A DNA stretch of 64,000 bases from Kangiella koreensis DSM 16069. GTDB lineage: Bacteria; Pseudomonadota; Gammaproteobacteria; Enterobacterales; Kangiellaceae. A program made the translations under genes and the position numbers. The notes under the pieces were generated by a model that saw only the letters and a program-made list of their open reading frames with translations, was not told the origin of the DNA and did no database searches. Below are positions 17,413 through 26,062 of this stretch, piece after piece. The stretch is from positions 1,054,001 to 1,118,000 of the forward strand of contig NC_013166.1 in assembly GCF_000024085.1 (NCBI RefSeq). The letters are read 5' to 3'. Numbering within the stretch: the first letter of the stretch is position 1; each line of letters opens with the position of its first letter.

Positions 17413-18168
17413 TCACCATTCTATGGTGGAGCCGTCCCAGGCAAAGAACTTTCCATTATCTTCTAGAAATAAGTTATCGATTATTTCAAACAGCTTACGT
17501 ACCGAGTATTCTGGTGAGAAGAGTTTTCCGGGTTTGACGTTTTGTTGAAAAGGCTTTGATAATTTGGTGTCGGTTGTGCCGGGATGTAGTGCTATAACCG
17601 CAGTGTTTTTATTGCGTCGTGCTACTTCAATCGATAATGTCTTGATGATCTGATTGAGCGCGGCTTTGCTGGCGCGATAGCTGTACCAGCCGCCCAGTCG
17701 ATTATCACTAATGCTGCCTACTCGTGCCGACAGGCTGGCCAATATGGCGGGTTGCGCGTCAGACTGCTTCAATAGTTTGATGAAGTGCTTTGCTATTAAG
17801 GCTGTAGCTGAGGCGTTGACTGTCATCATCTCTATGAAATTATCGAGATTAAAGTCCTCAATTTTTTTCTCTGGTTGCAGTTCCTTTGAATCGTGCAATA
17901 TGCCTATGGCGTTTATAATGAGGTCGACATGGCCATATTGTTCCCTCACATGCTGCGCAAAGCGCTGCAGTTGCTCTTCATCATGTGGATTTAATTCAAC
18001 CTTGACCAAACCATTGTCCAATGTCTTAATATCGGGCAGTTTGGAGCTATCAGGTGTTGCTTTCTTAGGACGTGAGCAAGCAAAGACTACCGCATAGCGT
18101 TCGAGAGCCTGTTTGACAAACTCTTGTCCGATGCCACCATTGGCGCCAAATATAATCGCGATACCCAT
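17413..18168 (-). CDS. Short-chain dehydrogenase/reductase (CsgA/C-factor-like)
   Basis: 251 residues. The NAD(P) motif GANGGIG (about 8-14) is at the extreme N-terminus. NAIGILHD gives the N-A-G-like strand 4, and YSYRASKAALNQ (about 163-174) carries the catalytic Tyr and Lys. HPGTTDTKLSKPF after strand 6 is typical of C-factor-type SDRs. Substrate unknown. No obvious Shine-Dalgarno precedes the ATG. Confidence 0.82.
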   Translation of the reverse strand: MGIAIIFGANGGIGQEFVKQALERYAVVFACSRPKKATPDSSKLPDIKTLDNGLVKVELNPHDEEQLQRFAQHVREQYGHVDLIINAIGILHDSKELQPEKKIEDFNLDNFIEMMTVNASATALIAKHFIKLLKQSDAQPAILASLSARVGSISDNRLGGWYSYRASKAALNQIIKTLSIEVARRNKNTAVIALHPGTTDTKLSKPFQQNVKPGKLFSPEYSVRKLFEIIDNLFLEDNGKFFAWDGSTIEW

Positions 18169-18233
18169 ACTGTTATTATTCCGCTTTACTGTGAAGGCGA
18201 AGTGAAGACTTATTCGAGGAAATAAGAAGTTTT

Positions 18234-18734
18234 ATGAAGACCATAACTATTCAGAAAACATCCGAAGCGGACTTGCCCTCCATTGCGCAACTGGCGGCTA
18301 GCATCTGGCGTGAGCATTACACGCCAATTATAGGCTCTGCTCAGGTTGAGTATATGTTGGACAAATACCAGTCTGTTTCGGCGATGGCAGAGCAGATTAC
18401 TGATGGAGTCTTTTATTACAATGTTGTGCTTGATGATGAGCTCGTTGGCTACCTTTCATTTTACAGTAATGGCGAGGCGTTGTTCTTGAGCAAGATTTAT
18501 GTTTCTTCCATGCATAGAGGAAAAGGGATAGGACGTCAGGCGATGGAGTTTGTCATCGAGCAAGCTAAATCAATGGACTTGCCAAAGGTACAACTGACCG
18601 TTAACAAATATAATACTGGCAGTATAGAGGCCTATAAACGAATGGGTTTTAAAATTGTAGATGAGGTTGTAGTAGATATCGGTAGAGGTTTTGTGATGGA
18701 TGACTATGTGATGGAGATTTTTTTAAATGAGTAG
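18234..18734 (+). CDS. GNAT-family N-acetyltransferase
   Basis: 166 residues with the full GNAT fold. Motif A is IYVSSMHRGKGIGRQAMEFVIEQAK (about 88-112), with the RGKGIG acetyl-CoA pyrophosphate loop. Motif B is LTVNKYNTGSIEAYKRMGFKIVDE, typical of RimI-like members that acetylate protein N-termini or small amines. The acceptor is unknown. It is divergent from the SDR gene with a 65-base spacer. Confidence 0.85.
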   Translation: MKTITIQKTSEADLPSIAQLAASIWREHYTPIIGSAQVEYMLDKYQSVSAMAEQITDGVFYYNVVLDDELVGYLSFYSNGEALFLSKIYVSSMHRGKGIGRQAMEFVIEQAKSMDLPKVQLTVNKYNTGSIEAYKRMGFKIVDEVVVDIGRGFVMDDYVMEIFLNE

Positions 18735-18800
18735 AAATAAATATTAGAAGGCGAGTTTATTTTACAGTAAGATGAAGCCTCTTAATAAGAGGGAATCAGT

Positions 18801-19100
18801 ATGACAATTTTAATCCGTTCAATTTTTGTTTTGTTTTTAGCGTTGGGTGTAGCGGCTTGTAGCAGCGAACCAACATTTGATGCAACGAATGACCAAACCA
18901 TGGAAGCTTCGATGGAGGAAATGACGAAAGACATGACCGAAGAAGAAAAAATGGAATTAGGTCAAGCAGTAATGAGTATTGCAATGCAGGTTGGTTTTAG
19001 TTCTATGGGCGATGAAGAAAAAATCGAGAAAGAACTAAAAGAAAAGCTGCATGGAAAAACCGCAGAAGAGATTATTGAGCAGGCTAATGGCGCTAAATAA
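18801..19100 (+). CDS. Small acidic lipoprotein
   Basis: 99 residues. Signal and lipobox are clear: hydrophobic core then VAACSSEP with Cys at about 20. The mature part is acidic and helical (EEMTKDMTEEEKMELGQAVMS), with a Lys/Glu-rich second half. No named family is recognised. It has a GAGGGA ribosome site and its own strong terminator. Confidence 0.75.
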   Translation: MTILIRSIFVLFLALGVAACSSEPTFDATNDQTMEASMEEMTKDMTEEEKMELGQAVMSIAMQVGFSSMGDEEKIEKELKEKLHGKTAEEIIEQANGAK

Positions 19101-19120
19101 TTAGCTTCGAGAATATTTAA

Positions 19121-19146
19121 AAACCCGGCCTAGGCCGGGTTTTTTT
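19121..19146 (+). terminator. Strong rho-independent terminator
   Basis: AAACCCGGCC and GGCCGGGTTT form a long GC-rich stem with a TA turn and T6 tail, 21 bases after the small lipoprotein gene. Confidence 0.9.
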
Positions 19147-19202
19147 ATGTCTGCTGTAAGTTACTTGGCATTGCTTGTAATAGGCTTACTATCACAAGTC
19201 AT

Positions 19203-19631
19203 TTAATCTTTGGGACTCTGTAAATAAGCTTCTGTCGGTGATACGAGTATGTTTTCCATTGCTTCGCGACCAAGCAGCATCTTGTAGCGCATTTTTTCTC
19301 GATTAGCGAGGGTGATATCAATATCCCAGGTTTGGTCGCCAATAGTGATGGGGGTGCGAATTACGTAACGAGATTGGGTTTCGCCATTGGAGCTGGTGAT
19401 CTTTCTGAAGTCGATCATTTCTGCTTCGCAGTTGAAAATTCGCTTAGGATGGCGGCGCAGAGGGCAGGTCTTGAATGAGACATAGGTGTTATCGTCTCTT
19501 TCTATGAGCTTGATATCAAAGGCGTGCAGGCTCGATGTTTTGGCGCCGGTATCGACTTTGACTTTAATGCTTGAAATGCCAAGCCCTGATAGCTTGGCTT
19601 TTTCTTTCCAGCCGACTCTAATCTTGTTCAT
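19203..19631 (-). CDS. RimB-like retropepsin-fold zinc protease (ATP-dependent zinc protease family)
   Basis: 142 residues. The motif KVDTGAKTSSLHA (about 25-37) contains the retropepsin-like DTGA active-site aspartate of the DUF785 / 'ATP-dependent zinc protease' family. LLGREAM near residue 118 is the second conserved turn. The gene lies directly downstream of rimK (14-base gap, same strand). Family knowledge links the pair: RimK adds glutamates to ribosomal protein S6, and the protease (called RimB) trims or controls that modification. Confidence 0.85.
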   Translation of the reverse strand: MNKIRVGWKEKAKLSGLGISSIKVKVDTGAKTSSLHAFDIKLIERDDNTYVSFKTCPLRRHPKRIFNCEAEMIDFRKITSSNGETQSRYVIRTPITIGDQTWDIDITLANREKMRYKMLLGREAMENILVSPTEAYLQSPKD

Positions 19632-19645
19632 AGTGCTGATCTCAA

Positions 19646-20560
19646 TTAGCCTCGGCCTTTCGGCTTATTCGGGCCTTTCAAAGCGTCTTTTTCGATGAAC
19701 TGGATAATAGCGCCGGCAACATCTTTACCGGTGGCTTTTTCAATACCTTCTAGACCTGGTGATGAATTCACTTCAATCACTAGCGGGCCGTGTGCAGAAC
19801 GAATCAGATCAACACCAGCAACATCTAATCCCATAACTTTTGCTGCACGAACCGCAAGAGCGCGCTCTTCTGGTTTAAGTTTGATGACTTGAGCGCTTCC
19901 GCCACGATGAAGGTTGGAGCGGAATTCGCCTTCTTTGGCACTACGTTGCATGGCGGCAATCACTTTTTCACCAACCACAAAGCAACGGATATCCGATCCA
20001 CCAGCTTCTTTGATGAATTCCTGCACCAGGAAGTCCGCATTCAAGCTGCGAAAAGCATTAATCAAACTTTCTGCGGCTTTATTGGTTTCAGCCAATACCA
20101 CACCATTGCCATGCGTGCTCTCAATGACCTTAACAATTAATGGTGCGCCTCCAACTGATTCAATGAGTTCATCAGTAGCTTCTACTGAGTGTGCATAACT
20201 GGTGATGGGCATGCCAACACCTTTGCGTGCTAGTAACTGGTGCGCGCGCAGTTTGTCGCGCGAACGGGTAATGGCAATGGACTCATTGACTGAGTAAACG
20301 CCACCCACCTCAAATTGACGCAACACGGCGGTACCGTAGGCGGTAACCGAAGCTCCGATACGTGGAATCACCGCTTCAAACTCGAGCTGACGAACTTTGC
20401 CTTGAACTTTGCTGTGTACGGTAGGGCGATTGGATGTGATGTTCATGAAGCATTTGAGCACATCAACAACTTGCGCTTCATGGCCACGCTCCTCTGCTGC
20501 TTCAACCAGTCTCTTGGTCGAATAAAGGCGAGGATTGCGCGATAAAATACCTATTTTCAT
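19646..20560 (-). CDS. rimK: RimK, ATP-grasp alpha-L-glutamate ligase acting on ribosomal protein S6
   Basis: 304 residues, the normal RimK length. The N-terminal domain starts [28 protein letters not shown]. The ATP-grasp domain shows [18 protein letters not shown] (the glycine-rich lid), [17 protein letters not shown] and [18 protein letters not shown], which carries the metal-binding ExN. It ligates Glu residues to the C-terminus of S6. The protease partner is immediately downstream, so the two are almost certainly cotranscribed. Confidence 0.92.
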   Translation of the reverse strand: MKIGILSRNPRLYSTKRLVEAAEERGHEAQVVDVLKCFMNITSNRPTVHSKVQGKVRQLEFEAVIPRIGASVTAYGTAVLRQFEVGGVYSVNESIAITRSRDKLRAHQLLARKGVGMPITSYAHSVEATDELIESVGGAPLIVKVIESTHGNGVVLAETNKAAESLINAFRSLNADFLVQEFIKEAGGSDIRCFVVGEKVIAAMQRSAKEGEFRSNLHRGGSAQVIKLKPEERALAVRAAKVMGLDVAGVDLIRSAHGPLVIEVNSSPGLEGIEKATGKDVAGAIIQFIEKDALKGPNKPKGRG

Positions 20561-20742
20561 GTGTCTTCCAGATTGTACTTAGAGTGATATCAATAAATTG
20601 AATGGCCGATTGACCAATTGCTGGTCAATATACCATAGATCCATTTGACCACCACAGAATAAAATAAACTGTGTAGCGATTAAAAAATCTGTGAGTTCCT
20701 TCTTTAGAACCAATAATATAAGGAAATTTTTAAGATTAAGGG

Positions 20743-20771
20743 TTTATAATTTTTTTTAGTTGGGGGATAAT
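20743..20771 (+). promoter_or_regulatory. Sigma-70 promoter of the 4.5S RNA gene
   Basis: TTTATA (-35, 20743-20748), a 17-base spacer and GATAAT (-10, 20766-20771). Transcription would start about seven bases later, at the first paired base of the RNA. The discriminator GCGCCCGG is GC-rich, as in stringently controlled stable-RNA promoters. Confidence 0.6.
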
Positions 20772-20777
20772 GCGCCC

Positions 20778-20881
<104 letters not shown>

Positions 20882-20920
20882 TTTAATTTCTAACATCGGC
20901 CCCTGTTGATGTAGGAATAA

Positions 20921-20945
20921 AAAAACCGCCAACTTGGCGGTTTTT
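20921..20945. terminator. Bidirectional terminator after 4.5S RNA
   Basis: AAAAACCGCC, loop AACTT, GGCGGTTTTT. It ends the SRP RNA on the plus strand and can also end the minus-strand gene that stops at 20988. Confidence 0.85.
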
Positions 20946-20987
20946 GTGTTTCATGACTTCGAAACTGTATGTTTCAAGCCGATCAAA

Positions 20988-21479
20988 TCAGCGCTTCACA
21001 TGGTTATCTTCATCTTCGTCATGGTTTGGGTCGGTGATTAAAACATGAAGCTGTGCTTCGTACTCTTCGACGTTATATACCTTACGAAGCTCAGCAATTT
21101 TGCTGATAACGGCTTCATCCACAATTACGCCTGGATTGTTCGGTTCACCACTGCTGCCATTCCAGTCGTCAATAATTTCTTCATGAACCTCATAGTCTGA
21201 CTCATATATCAAAATACATTTAGGACTACCCTCATAAGGAAGCCAGCCGTCATTGTTGCCGTAGTCATTAAATACTGCCTGATTACATGTTTCTTCATCA
21301 GCAAATGGACCAACAGACATATACTGATAATTTGGAATACCGTAGTTATTGGTATAGGAGACAGCAGTATAAAAATAGCCTCCGCAGGTTGCGCAACCCT
21401 GGCCTGCATTTGATGAATGGGTTATACCAGCTGCTACTAGTAGCCCAGAGACAATGGCTATTTTGTTTAACGTTTTCAT
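20988..21479 (-). CDS. Exported cysteine-containing protein of unknown function
   Basis: 163 residues from the ATG at 21479, which has GAGGT at the right distance; the longer frame starts with a TTG inside that site. A signal peptide (about 1-25, KIAIVSGLLVAAGITHSSNA) precedes QGCATCGGYFYTAVSY. Further cysteines follow, in ADEETCNQA and SPKCILIYE, so two disulfides are likely. The C-terminal half is acidic and ends DEDEDNHVKR. No recognised family. Confidence 0.65.
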   Translation of the reverse strand: MKTLNKIAIVSGLLVAAGITHSSNAGQGCATCGGYFYTAVSYTNNYGIPNYQYMSVGPFADEETCNQAVFNDYGNNDGWLPYEGSPKCILIYESDYEVHEEIIDDWNGSSGEPNNPGVIVDEAVISKIAELRKVYNVEEYEAQLHVLITDPNHDEDEDNHVKR

Positions 21480-21770
21480 GATGCACCTCAAAAAATAAGT
21501 TTATGGATTAAACGAGCTTTGTGGCTCTGTCTAAATGACACGTTCACCATAGTGGACGATTGACGCTTTGTAGATCGAAACAGCAGGCAAAAGCGGGCAA
21601 GCTGGGGAGTTTTTGGTAAAAGGCGCACGTTAAGTAGCTGATATTGAATGAGTTGGTGCTTTTCATTACTGGTGCTGAGTGATAGATAAGGATTATTCTA
21701 TTTTCTCGATAAGGCTAATTGTGCTATTGTTTGCCCACTTACCAATCACTCAAATATAATCGATTAAAAA

Positions 21771-24092
21771 ATGAGCTATCAGGTGCTCGCCCGCAAATGG
21801 CGTCCAAAGAATTTCGATGAATTACAAGGTCAGGAGCACGTCAGCCGTGCACTGGTTAATGCTATTGAAAGTGGCCGTTTGCATCATGCTTATTTATTTA
21901 CTGGCACTCGTGGGGTTGGTAAAACCACTATTGCGCGCATCCTCTCTAAATGTCTTAACTGTGAAACCAATGGCTTAACTTCAAAGCCCTGTGGTGAGTG
22001 CGGTAGTTGTGTTGAGATTGATGAAGGGCGTTTTGTTGATCTGATTGAAGTGGATGCGGCATCTCGAACCAAAGTCGACGATACCCGCGAGCTATTAGAG
22101 AATGTTCAATACAAGCCAACCCGTGGTCGTTATAAGGTTTACCTCATCGATGAGGTGCACATGCTCTCCAATAGCTCATTCAATGCGCTGTTAAAAACTC
22201 TCGAAGAGCCTCCTGAGCATGTTATCTTTTTATTGGCGACAACTGATCCGCAAAAACTTCCGGTCACAGTTCTGTCGCGGTGTTTGCAGTTCCATTTAAA
22301 GCACATGGAAGAGCAAACCATTTCTAAGCATCTTGCCTATATTCTTCAACAAGAATCCATCGATTTTGAAACGCCGGCGCTTGAGCTGATTTCGCGTTCA
22401 GCAGAAGGCAGCATGCGTGATGCGTTGAGCTTGCTTGATCAGGCGATTGCGTTTGGTCAGGGCAAGGTGCAGGAAGAAGATATTCGTACCATGCTTGGCA
22501 CCATTGACCATCAGTTTATGGTTAAACTGCTCGAGGCATTGGCTAACAAAGATTCAGCAGAAGCTATTAAGGCGGTTGCTGAAATGAGTCATTACCCGGT
22601 AGATTTTGCCGATGCACTTAAAGAGCTGTTATCGCGTATTCACCAAGTCGCTATATTTCAAAGTACTGGTGTGTTACTTGATCAAGCCGCACCTTATGTC
22701 GAAGACTTTGCGAGTAAGATCGCCAGCGATGACTTGCAGCTTTATTACCAGATGGGCTTACATGCTCGTCGCGATCTGGAATGGGCGCCATCGCCAAGAC
22801 AAGGCCTGGAAATGGCGTTGTTGCGAATGTTGGCATTTCGGCTTGAACCTTCCCAAGTCGTTCAAAACAACTCAAGCCAAACCTCATTAGATTCAGAGGC
22901 AAAAAAAAAAGCTAGCCTAAAACAACCAGAGTCTGCTGCTCAGCCAGCAACTGTTGAACCCGGGCTGATAGAAAACAGTGCTCTGGAAAACAATGCTGCT
23001 GAAAAATATTCTGCCCCAAAAACAGCGCCAGAGCAAAAACTAGAACAAGAACCAAAACAAGAACGAGAACAAAAGCCTGAACCAAGTACTGCTCATAAAA
23101 CCGTAACTGAGGAAACTCAATCATTCAGTGATGCCCCTGAAGAGCCACCTTTTAATCCCGACGATTACGCCTCGTTCAGTGACGATGAAAAGACCGAAGA
23201 GTCGATAGTCGATCAATATCAAACTGCTTCATCTTCAAAACCTGAAGAGCAGGCGGCTCAAGCATCGTCTAACACCGTCATTGAAAATAAAACTGTCAAA
23301 GAAAACACTGCACAAGCTTCCAGTAATGAGCAAGCGGCATTGGCCAGCCTGCACTCTGCCTTGGGGCTCAATTTCTCGGATGACGCGGACAGTGATCGCG
23401 CACCATCTCAAAAAATTGAGCAACCTGTTCAAGAAGAAGTTGTTGAGACAGGACAAACTGAAACTGGAGAAAGTGAAAGTACTCAAAACGAACCTGAGCA
23501 ATCGAACGATGATGAGTTCAGATTGCAGCCTGTTCAACCAATAGAGGAAGAGGCAGAAGCTGAATCCGAGCCAGCAACATCACCGAAATTAGCTCAGGAA
23601 CAGGTGAGCAGTGTGGATGAAATCAGTCTGCAAGAGACCTCTTTGGAAAAAACAGTTCTAGTCGAGGCAGCCCTAGAGGAGAGTGGTCCACCCGCTACCG
23701 AAGAAGCGCTGCAGTGGGCACAACACGTTAAAAAGATGGATTTAACGGGTACTTATCATCAAATTGCACAATCCAGTACAGTCAAATGGTTAACTGATGA
23801 TAAAATACAGCTCACTGTCGAGCCGACTCAGGATATTCTGAGTACCGATACCGCAAAGCAAGCGATAGAAGAAGCCTTGGCACAATATTTCAGCAAGTCT
23901 ATTAAGATAGAATGGCAATTTGCTGAACCGGATGTGGCTACTCCAGCCATGATCTGGCAAAGAGCCGCTAAAGCGAAACATCGCAAAGCTTGTGAAATGA
24001 TTACCCAGCATCCTTTTGCGCAGCAATTGGCGCAAAAGTTTGCAGCAACACTTGATAAAAACAGCATTCAATATCTGGATGCTCAGCAATAA
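21771..24092 (+). CDS. dnaX: DNA polymerase III tau subunit (with likely gamma form by slippage)
   Basis: 773 residues, longer than the E. coli tau. Domain I starts YQVLARKWRPKNFDELQGQEHV and has Walker A GTRGVGKTT (about 44-52). The zinc-binding cysteines CLNC...CGECGSC follow (about 64-79), then DEVHMLS (Walker B) and LSRC (sensor). After residue 376 comes a low-complexity acidic Gln/Glu/Pro/Ser region to about 640, then the C-terminal domain that binds polymerase alpha and DnaB. It loads the beta clamp and holds the replisome together. It heads the classical dnaX-ybaB-recR cluster. Confidence 0.95.
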   Translation: MSYQVLARKWRPKNFDELQGQEHVSRALVNAIESGRLHHAYLFTGTRGVGKTTIARILSKCLNCETNGLTSKPCGECGSCVEIDEGRFVDLIEVDAASRTKVDDTRELLENVQYKPTRGRYKVYLIDEVHMLSNSSFNALLKTLEEPPEHVIFLLATTDPQKLPVTVLSRCLQFHLKHMEEQTISKHLAYILQQESIDFETPALELISRSAEGSMRDALSLLDQAIAFGQGKVQEEDIRTMLGTIDHQFMVKLLEALANKDSAEAIKAVAEMSHYPVDFADALKELLSRIHQVAIFQSTGVLLDQAAPYVEDFASKIASDDLQLYYQMGLHARRDLEWAPSPRQGLEMALLRMLAFRLEPSQVVQNNSSQTSLDSEAKKKASLKQPESAAQPATVEPGLIENSALENNAAEKYSAPKTAPEQKLEQEPKQEREQKPEPSTAHKTVTEETQSFSDAPEEPPFNPDDYASFSDDEKTEESIVDQYQTASSSKPEEQAAQASSNTVIENKTVKENTAQASSNEQAALASLHSALGLNFSDDADSDRAPSQKIEQPVQEEVVETGQTETGESESTQNEPEQSNDDEFRLQPVQPIEEEAEAESEPATSPKLAQEQVSSVDEISLQETSLEKTVLVEAALEESGPPATEEALQWAQHVKKMDLTGTYHQIAQSSTVKWLTDDKIQLTVEPTQDILSTDTAKQAIEEALAQYFSKSIKIEWQFAEPDVATPAMIWQRAAKAKHRKACEMITQHPFAQQLAQKFAATLDKNSIQYLDAQQ
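22895..22920 (+). promoter_or_regulatory. A10 slippage/frameshift site producing a short gamma-like DnaX
   Basis: Ten consecutive A (22901-22910) cover codons 377-380 as gcA AAA AAA AAA. A shift of -1 (or one extra A in the mRNA) reaches TAG at 22913-22915. A shift the other way (one A lost) reaches TAA at 22918-22920. Either yields a protein of about 381-382 residues that ends after domain III, comparable with gamma. AGAGG (22895-22899) just upstream could act as an internal Shine-Dalgarno stimulator. Confidence 0.65.
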
Positions 24093-24116
24093 TTTAACTG
24101 ATTAGTAGAGGTCACT

Positions 24117-24446
24117 ATGTTTGGTAAAGGTGGTTTGGGCAACATGATGAAACAAGCCCAACAAATGCAGGAAAAAATGCAGCAAGCTCAGGAAGAAATT
24201 GGCAATCTTGAAGTAACTGCAGAAGCAGGCGCAGGCATGGTTAAAGTAACTATGACTGGGCGCCATGACGTTAAGCGCGTCGAAATTGACCCAAGCTTGA
24301 TGGAAGATGATAAAGATCTTCTCGAAGATTTGGTTGCCGCAGCAGTCAATGCCGCAGTACGCAAAGTTGAAGAGACGACTAAAGCGCGTATGGCGGAGGT
24401 GACGAAGGGGATGAATCTTCCCCCTGGCATGAATCTCCCCTTTTAA
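24117..24446 (+). CDS. ybaB: YbaB/EbfC nucleoid-associated protein
   Basis: 109 residues with the family plan: helical [19 protein letters not shown], the strand region [29 protein letters not shown], and a helical end rich in Ala and Glu. It binds DNA as a dimer with little sequence specificity. The position between dnaX and recR is conserved across gammaproteobacteria. The gap to dnaX is 24 bases. Confidence 0.92.
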   Translation: MFGKGGLGNMMKQAQQMQEKMQQAQEEIGNLEVTAEAGAGMVKVTMTGRHDVKRVEIDPSLMEDDKDLLEDLVAAAVNAAVRKVEETTKARMAEVTKGMNLPPGMNLPF

Positions 24447-24473
24447 CTGGCTTTTTCTTCCTGTGCTTTGTCA

Positions 24474-24532
24474 GTGCTGTGCTCAAAAACCTCATGTACT
24501 TTGTGTACTATTCGGTTTTTTGCGCCCAGCAC
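24474..24532. repeat. Imperfect long inverted repeat between ybaB and recR
   Basis: The left part GTGCTGTGCTCAAAAACC is approximately mirrored by GGTTTTTTGCGCCCAGCAC on the right. The spacer contains the tandem TGTACTTTGTGTACTA. It could fold into a long RNA stem inside the dnaX-ybaB-recR transcript and act as a partial terminator or processing site. There is no simple T-run after the stem. Confidence 0.5.
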
Positions 24533-24668
24533 TTCCTCGCTCAGAAAGAAAAATCCTACGTTAAAATCTGAGGTATAGGTTTAATTCTTAGTCTTTTGTA
24601 GGTTGGTGATGAGCTTGCGAATCCCAACATAAGTTTGATGCATCATAAACCTTTTTACAGGCGCTTAA

Positions 24669-25268
24669 ATGCAATCACCGTTGATTAAAAAATTGATCGA
24701 AGCTTTTACCTGTTTGCCGGGAGTTGGTAACAAATCGGCACAACGCATGGCGTATTTTTTGTTAGAGCGTAACCGCGAGGGTGGTGAGCAGCTAGCTGAA
24801 GCTTTGGTTGCTGCAATGAATGGTGTGAAGCACTGTTCGCGTTGTCGTGATTTCACCGAAGATGATTTATGCGGCATTTGTAATTCTCAGGCGCGTGACA
24901 ATAGTTTGCTCTGTATAGTGGAAAGCCCTGCTGATGTGTTTGCCATTGAGTCTACCGCAAGCTTTAAAGGGAAATATTTTGTTTTAATGGGGCACTTATC
25001 ACCACTCGACGGTATTGGGCCTGAAGATTTAGGTCTCGATCAATTGAAGCGTCTGGTTGATGAGGAAAAGCCTGTGGAAATTATTTTGGCAACTAACTCA
25101 ACAGTTGAAGGTGAGGCCACAGCACACTTCATCTCCGAAATGTTAAAAAAGAATGAGGTTGTTTTATCGCGTATAGCATCGGGTGTTCCTCTTGGTGGTG
25201 AGCTTGAGTACATCGATGGCGGAACCTTGATGCACTCGCTGTCAGGGCGTCAACCCTATCGCCGTTAG
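24669..25268 (+). CDS. recR: Recombination protein RecR
   Basis: 199 residues, the usual size. An N-terminal helix-hairpin-helix ([21 protein letters not shown]) is followed by the zinc finger [18 protein letters not shown] (about 57-74). The Toprim domain starts with [15 protein letters not shown], and the [15 protein letters not shown] end is conserved. RecR works with RecF and RecO to load RecA on gapped DNA. It is the third gene of the dnaX cluster; the 222-base gap to ybaB holds an inverted repeat. Confidence 0.95.
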   Translation: MQSPLIKKLIEAFTCLPGVGNKSAQRMAYFLLERNREGGEQLAEALVAAMNGVKHCSRCRDFTEDDLCGICNSQARDNSLLCIVESPADVFAIESTASFKGKYFVLMGHLSPLDGIGPEDLGLDQLKRLVDEEKPVEIILATNSTVEGEATAHFISEMLKKNEVVLSRIASGVPLGGELEYIDGGTLMHSLSGRQPYRR

Positions 25269-25299
25269 TTTCAATTCTTAAATTTATTGAGGAGTTTTG

Positions 25300-25932
25300 A
25301 TGGACTTTGTCAAAAAGGAAGTTGAAGAATACGCTAAACTCTACACCAGTAATGAACCTGAACTGTTAAAAGAACTGGCTGAGTTCACTGAAACCAATAT
25401 GCCCATGGCGCAGATGCTTACTGGTAAAATAGAAGGGCGCTTGTTGAAGATGTTGGTAGCTTTAACGGGTGCGAAAACGGTCCTTGAAATTGGTATGTTC
25501 ACCGGATACTCTGCTCTTTCTATGGCTGAAGCATTACCCGAGGATGGTCAGTTAATCACTTGCGACATTGATGAAGAAGTCGCTAAACTGGCTAAAGATT
25601 ATTTCTCTCGGAGTCCTCATGGTTCAAAAATATCTATTGAGCTCGCCCCAGCTCTGGAAACTCTCTCCAATCTTAATCAAACCTTTGATCTGGCTTTCCT
25701 TGATGCCGATAAAGAAAACTATGTGGAATATTACCAAGCGATAATTCCAAAGTTAAAGTCTAATGGCTTGCTGGTGATTGATAACTGTCTTTGGTCTGGA
25801 AAGGTTTTGGAACCAAAAGCGGAATCGGATATCGCCATCCATAAGGTCAATCAATTAATTGTCACTGATTCTCGTGTTGAAAACGTCGTATTAACAGTCC
25901 GTGATGGAATTAACCTAGTTCGAAAGCATTGA
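25300..25932 (+). CDS. SAM-dependent O-methyltransferase (COMT/CCoAOMT-like)
   Basis: 210 residues from the ATG at 25300, with GAGGAG five bases upstream. SAM-binding motif I is KTVLEIGMFTGYSALSMAEALP (about 63-84). Motif II is CDIDEEVAKLAKDYF, and DLAFLDADKENYVEYYQ carries the metal-binding Asp of the cation-dependent caffeoyl-CoA methyltransferase family. LLVIDNCLWSGKVLEP is the second metal site (DN). The acceptor in bacteria is generally a catechol or unknown. It lies 31 bases after recR, so it may be cotranscribed. Confidence 0.85.
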   Translation: MDFVKKEVEEYAKLYTSNEPELLKELAEFTETNMPMAQMLTGKIEGRLLKMLVALTGAKTVLEIGMFTGYSALSMAEALPEDGQLITCDIDEEVAKLAKDYFSRSPHGSKISIELAPALETLSNLNQTFDLAFLDADKENYVEYYQAIIPKLKSNGLLVIDNCLWSGKVLEPKAESDIAIHKVNQLIVTDSRVENVVLTVRDGINLVRKH

Positions 25933-26062
25933 GATCAATAAGTTAACTAATCTCTGTTTAAAAACTACACAGATTGAACCAAAACTGGTAATGTATTTTT
26001 TATCACTTGGAGACAGGTTATTTAGCTATCGTTTTTTATCACTTAAGCTAAGGTAGGTGCGC

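Noticed and set aside
17711..18097. 128-codon plus-strand frame opposite the SDR gene
   Set aside because: Cys/Ser-rich translation typical of an antisense shadow of a well-supported SDR gene.
23235..23537. 100-codon minus-strand frame inside dnaX
   Set aside because: It is a shadow of the low-complexity acidic linker of DnaX; Phe/Leu-rich product without start signals.
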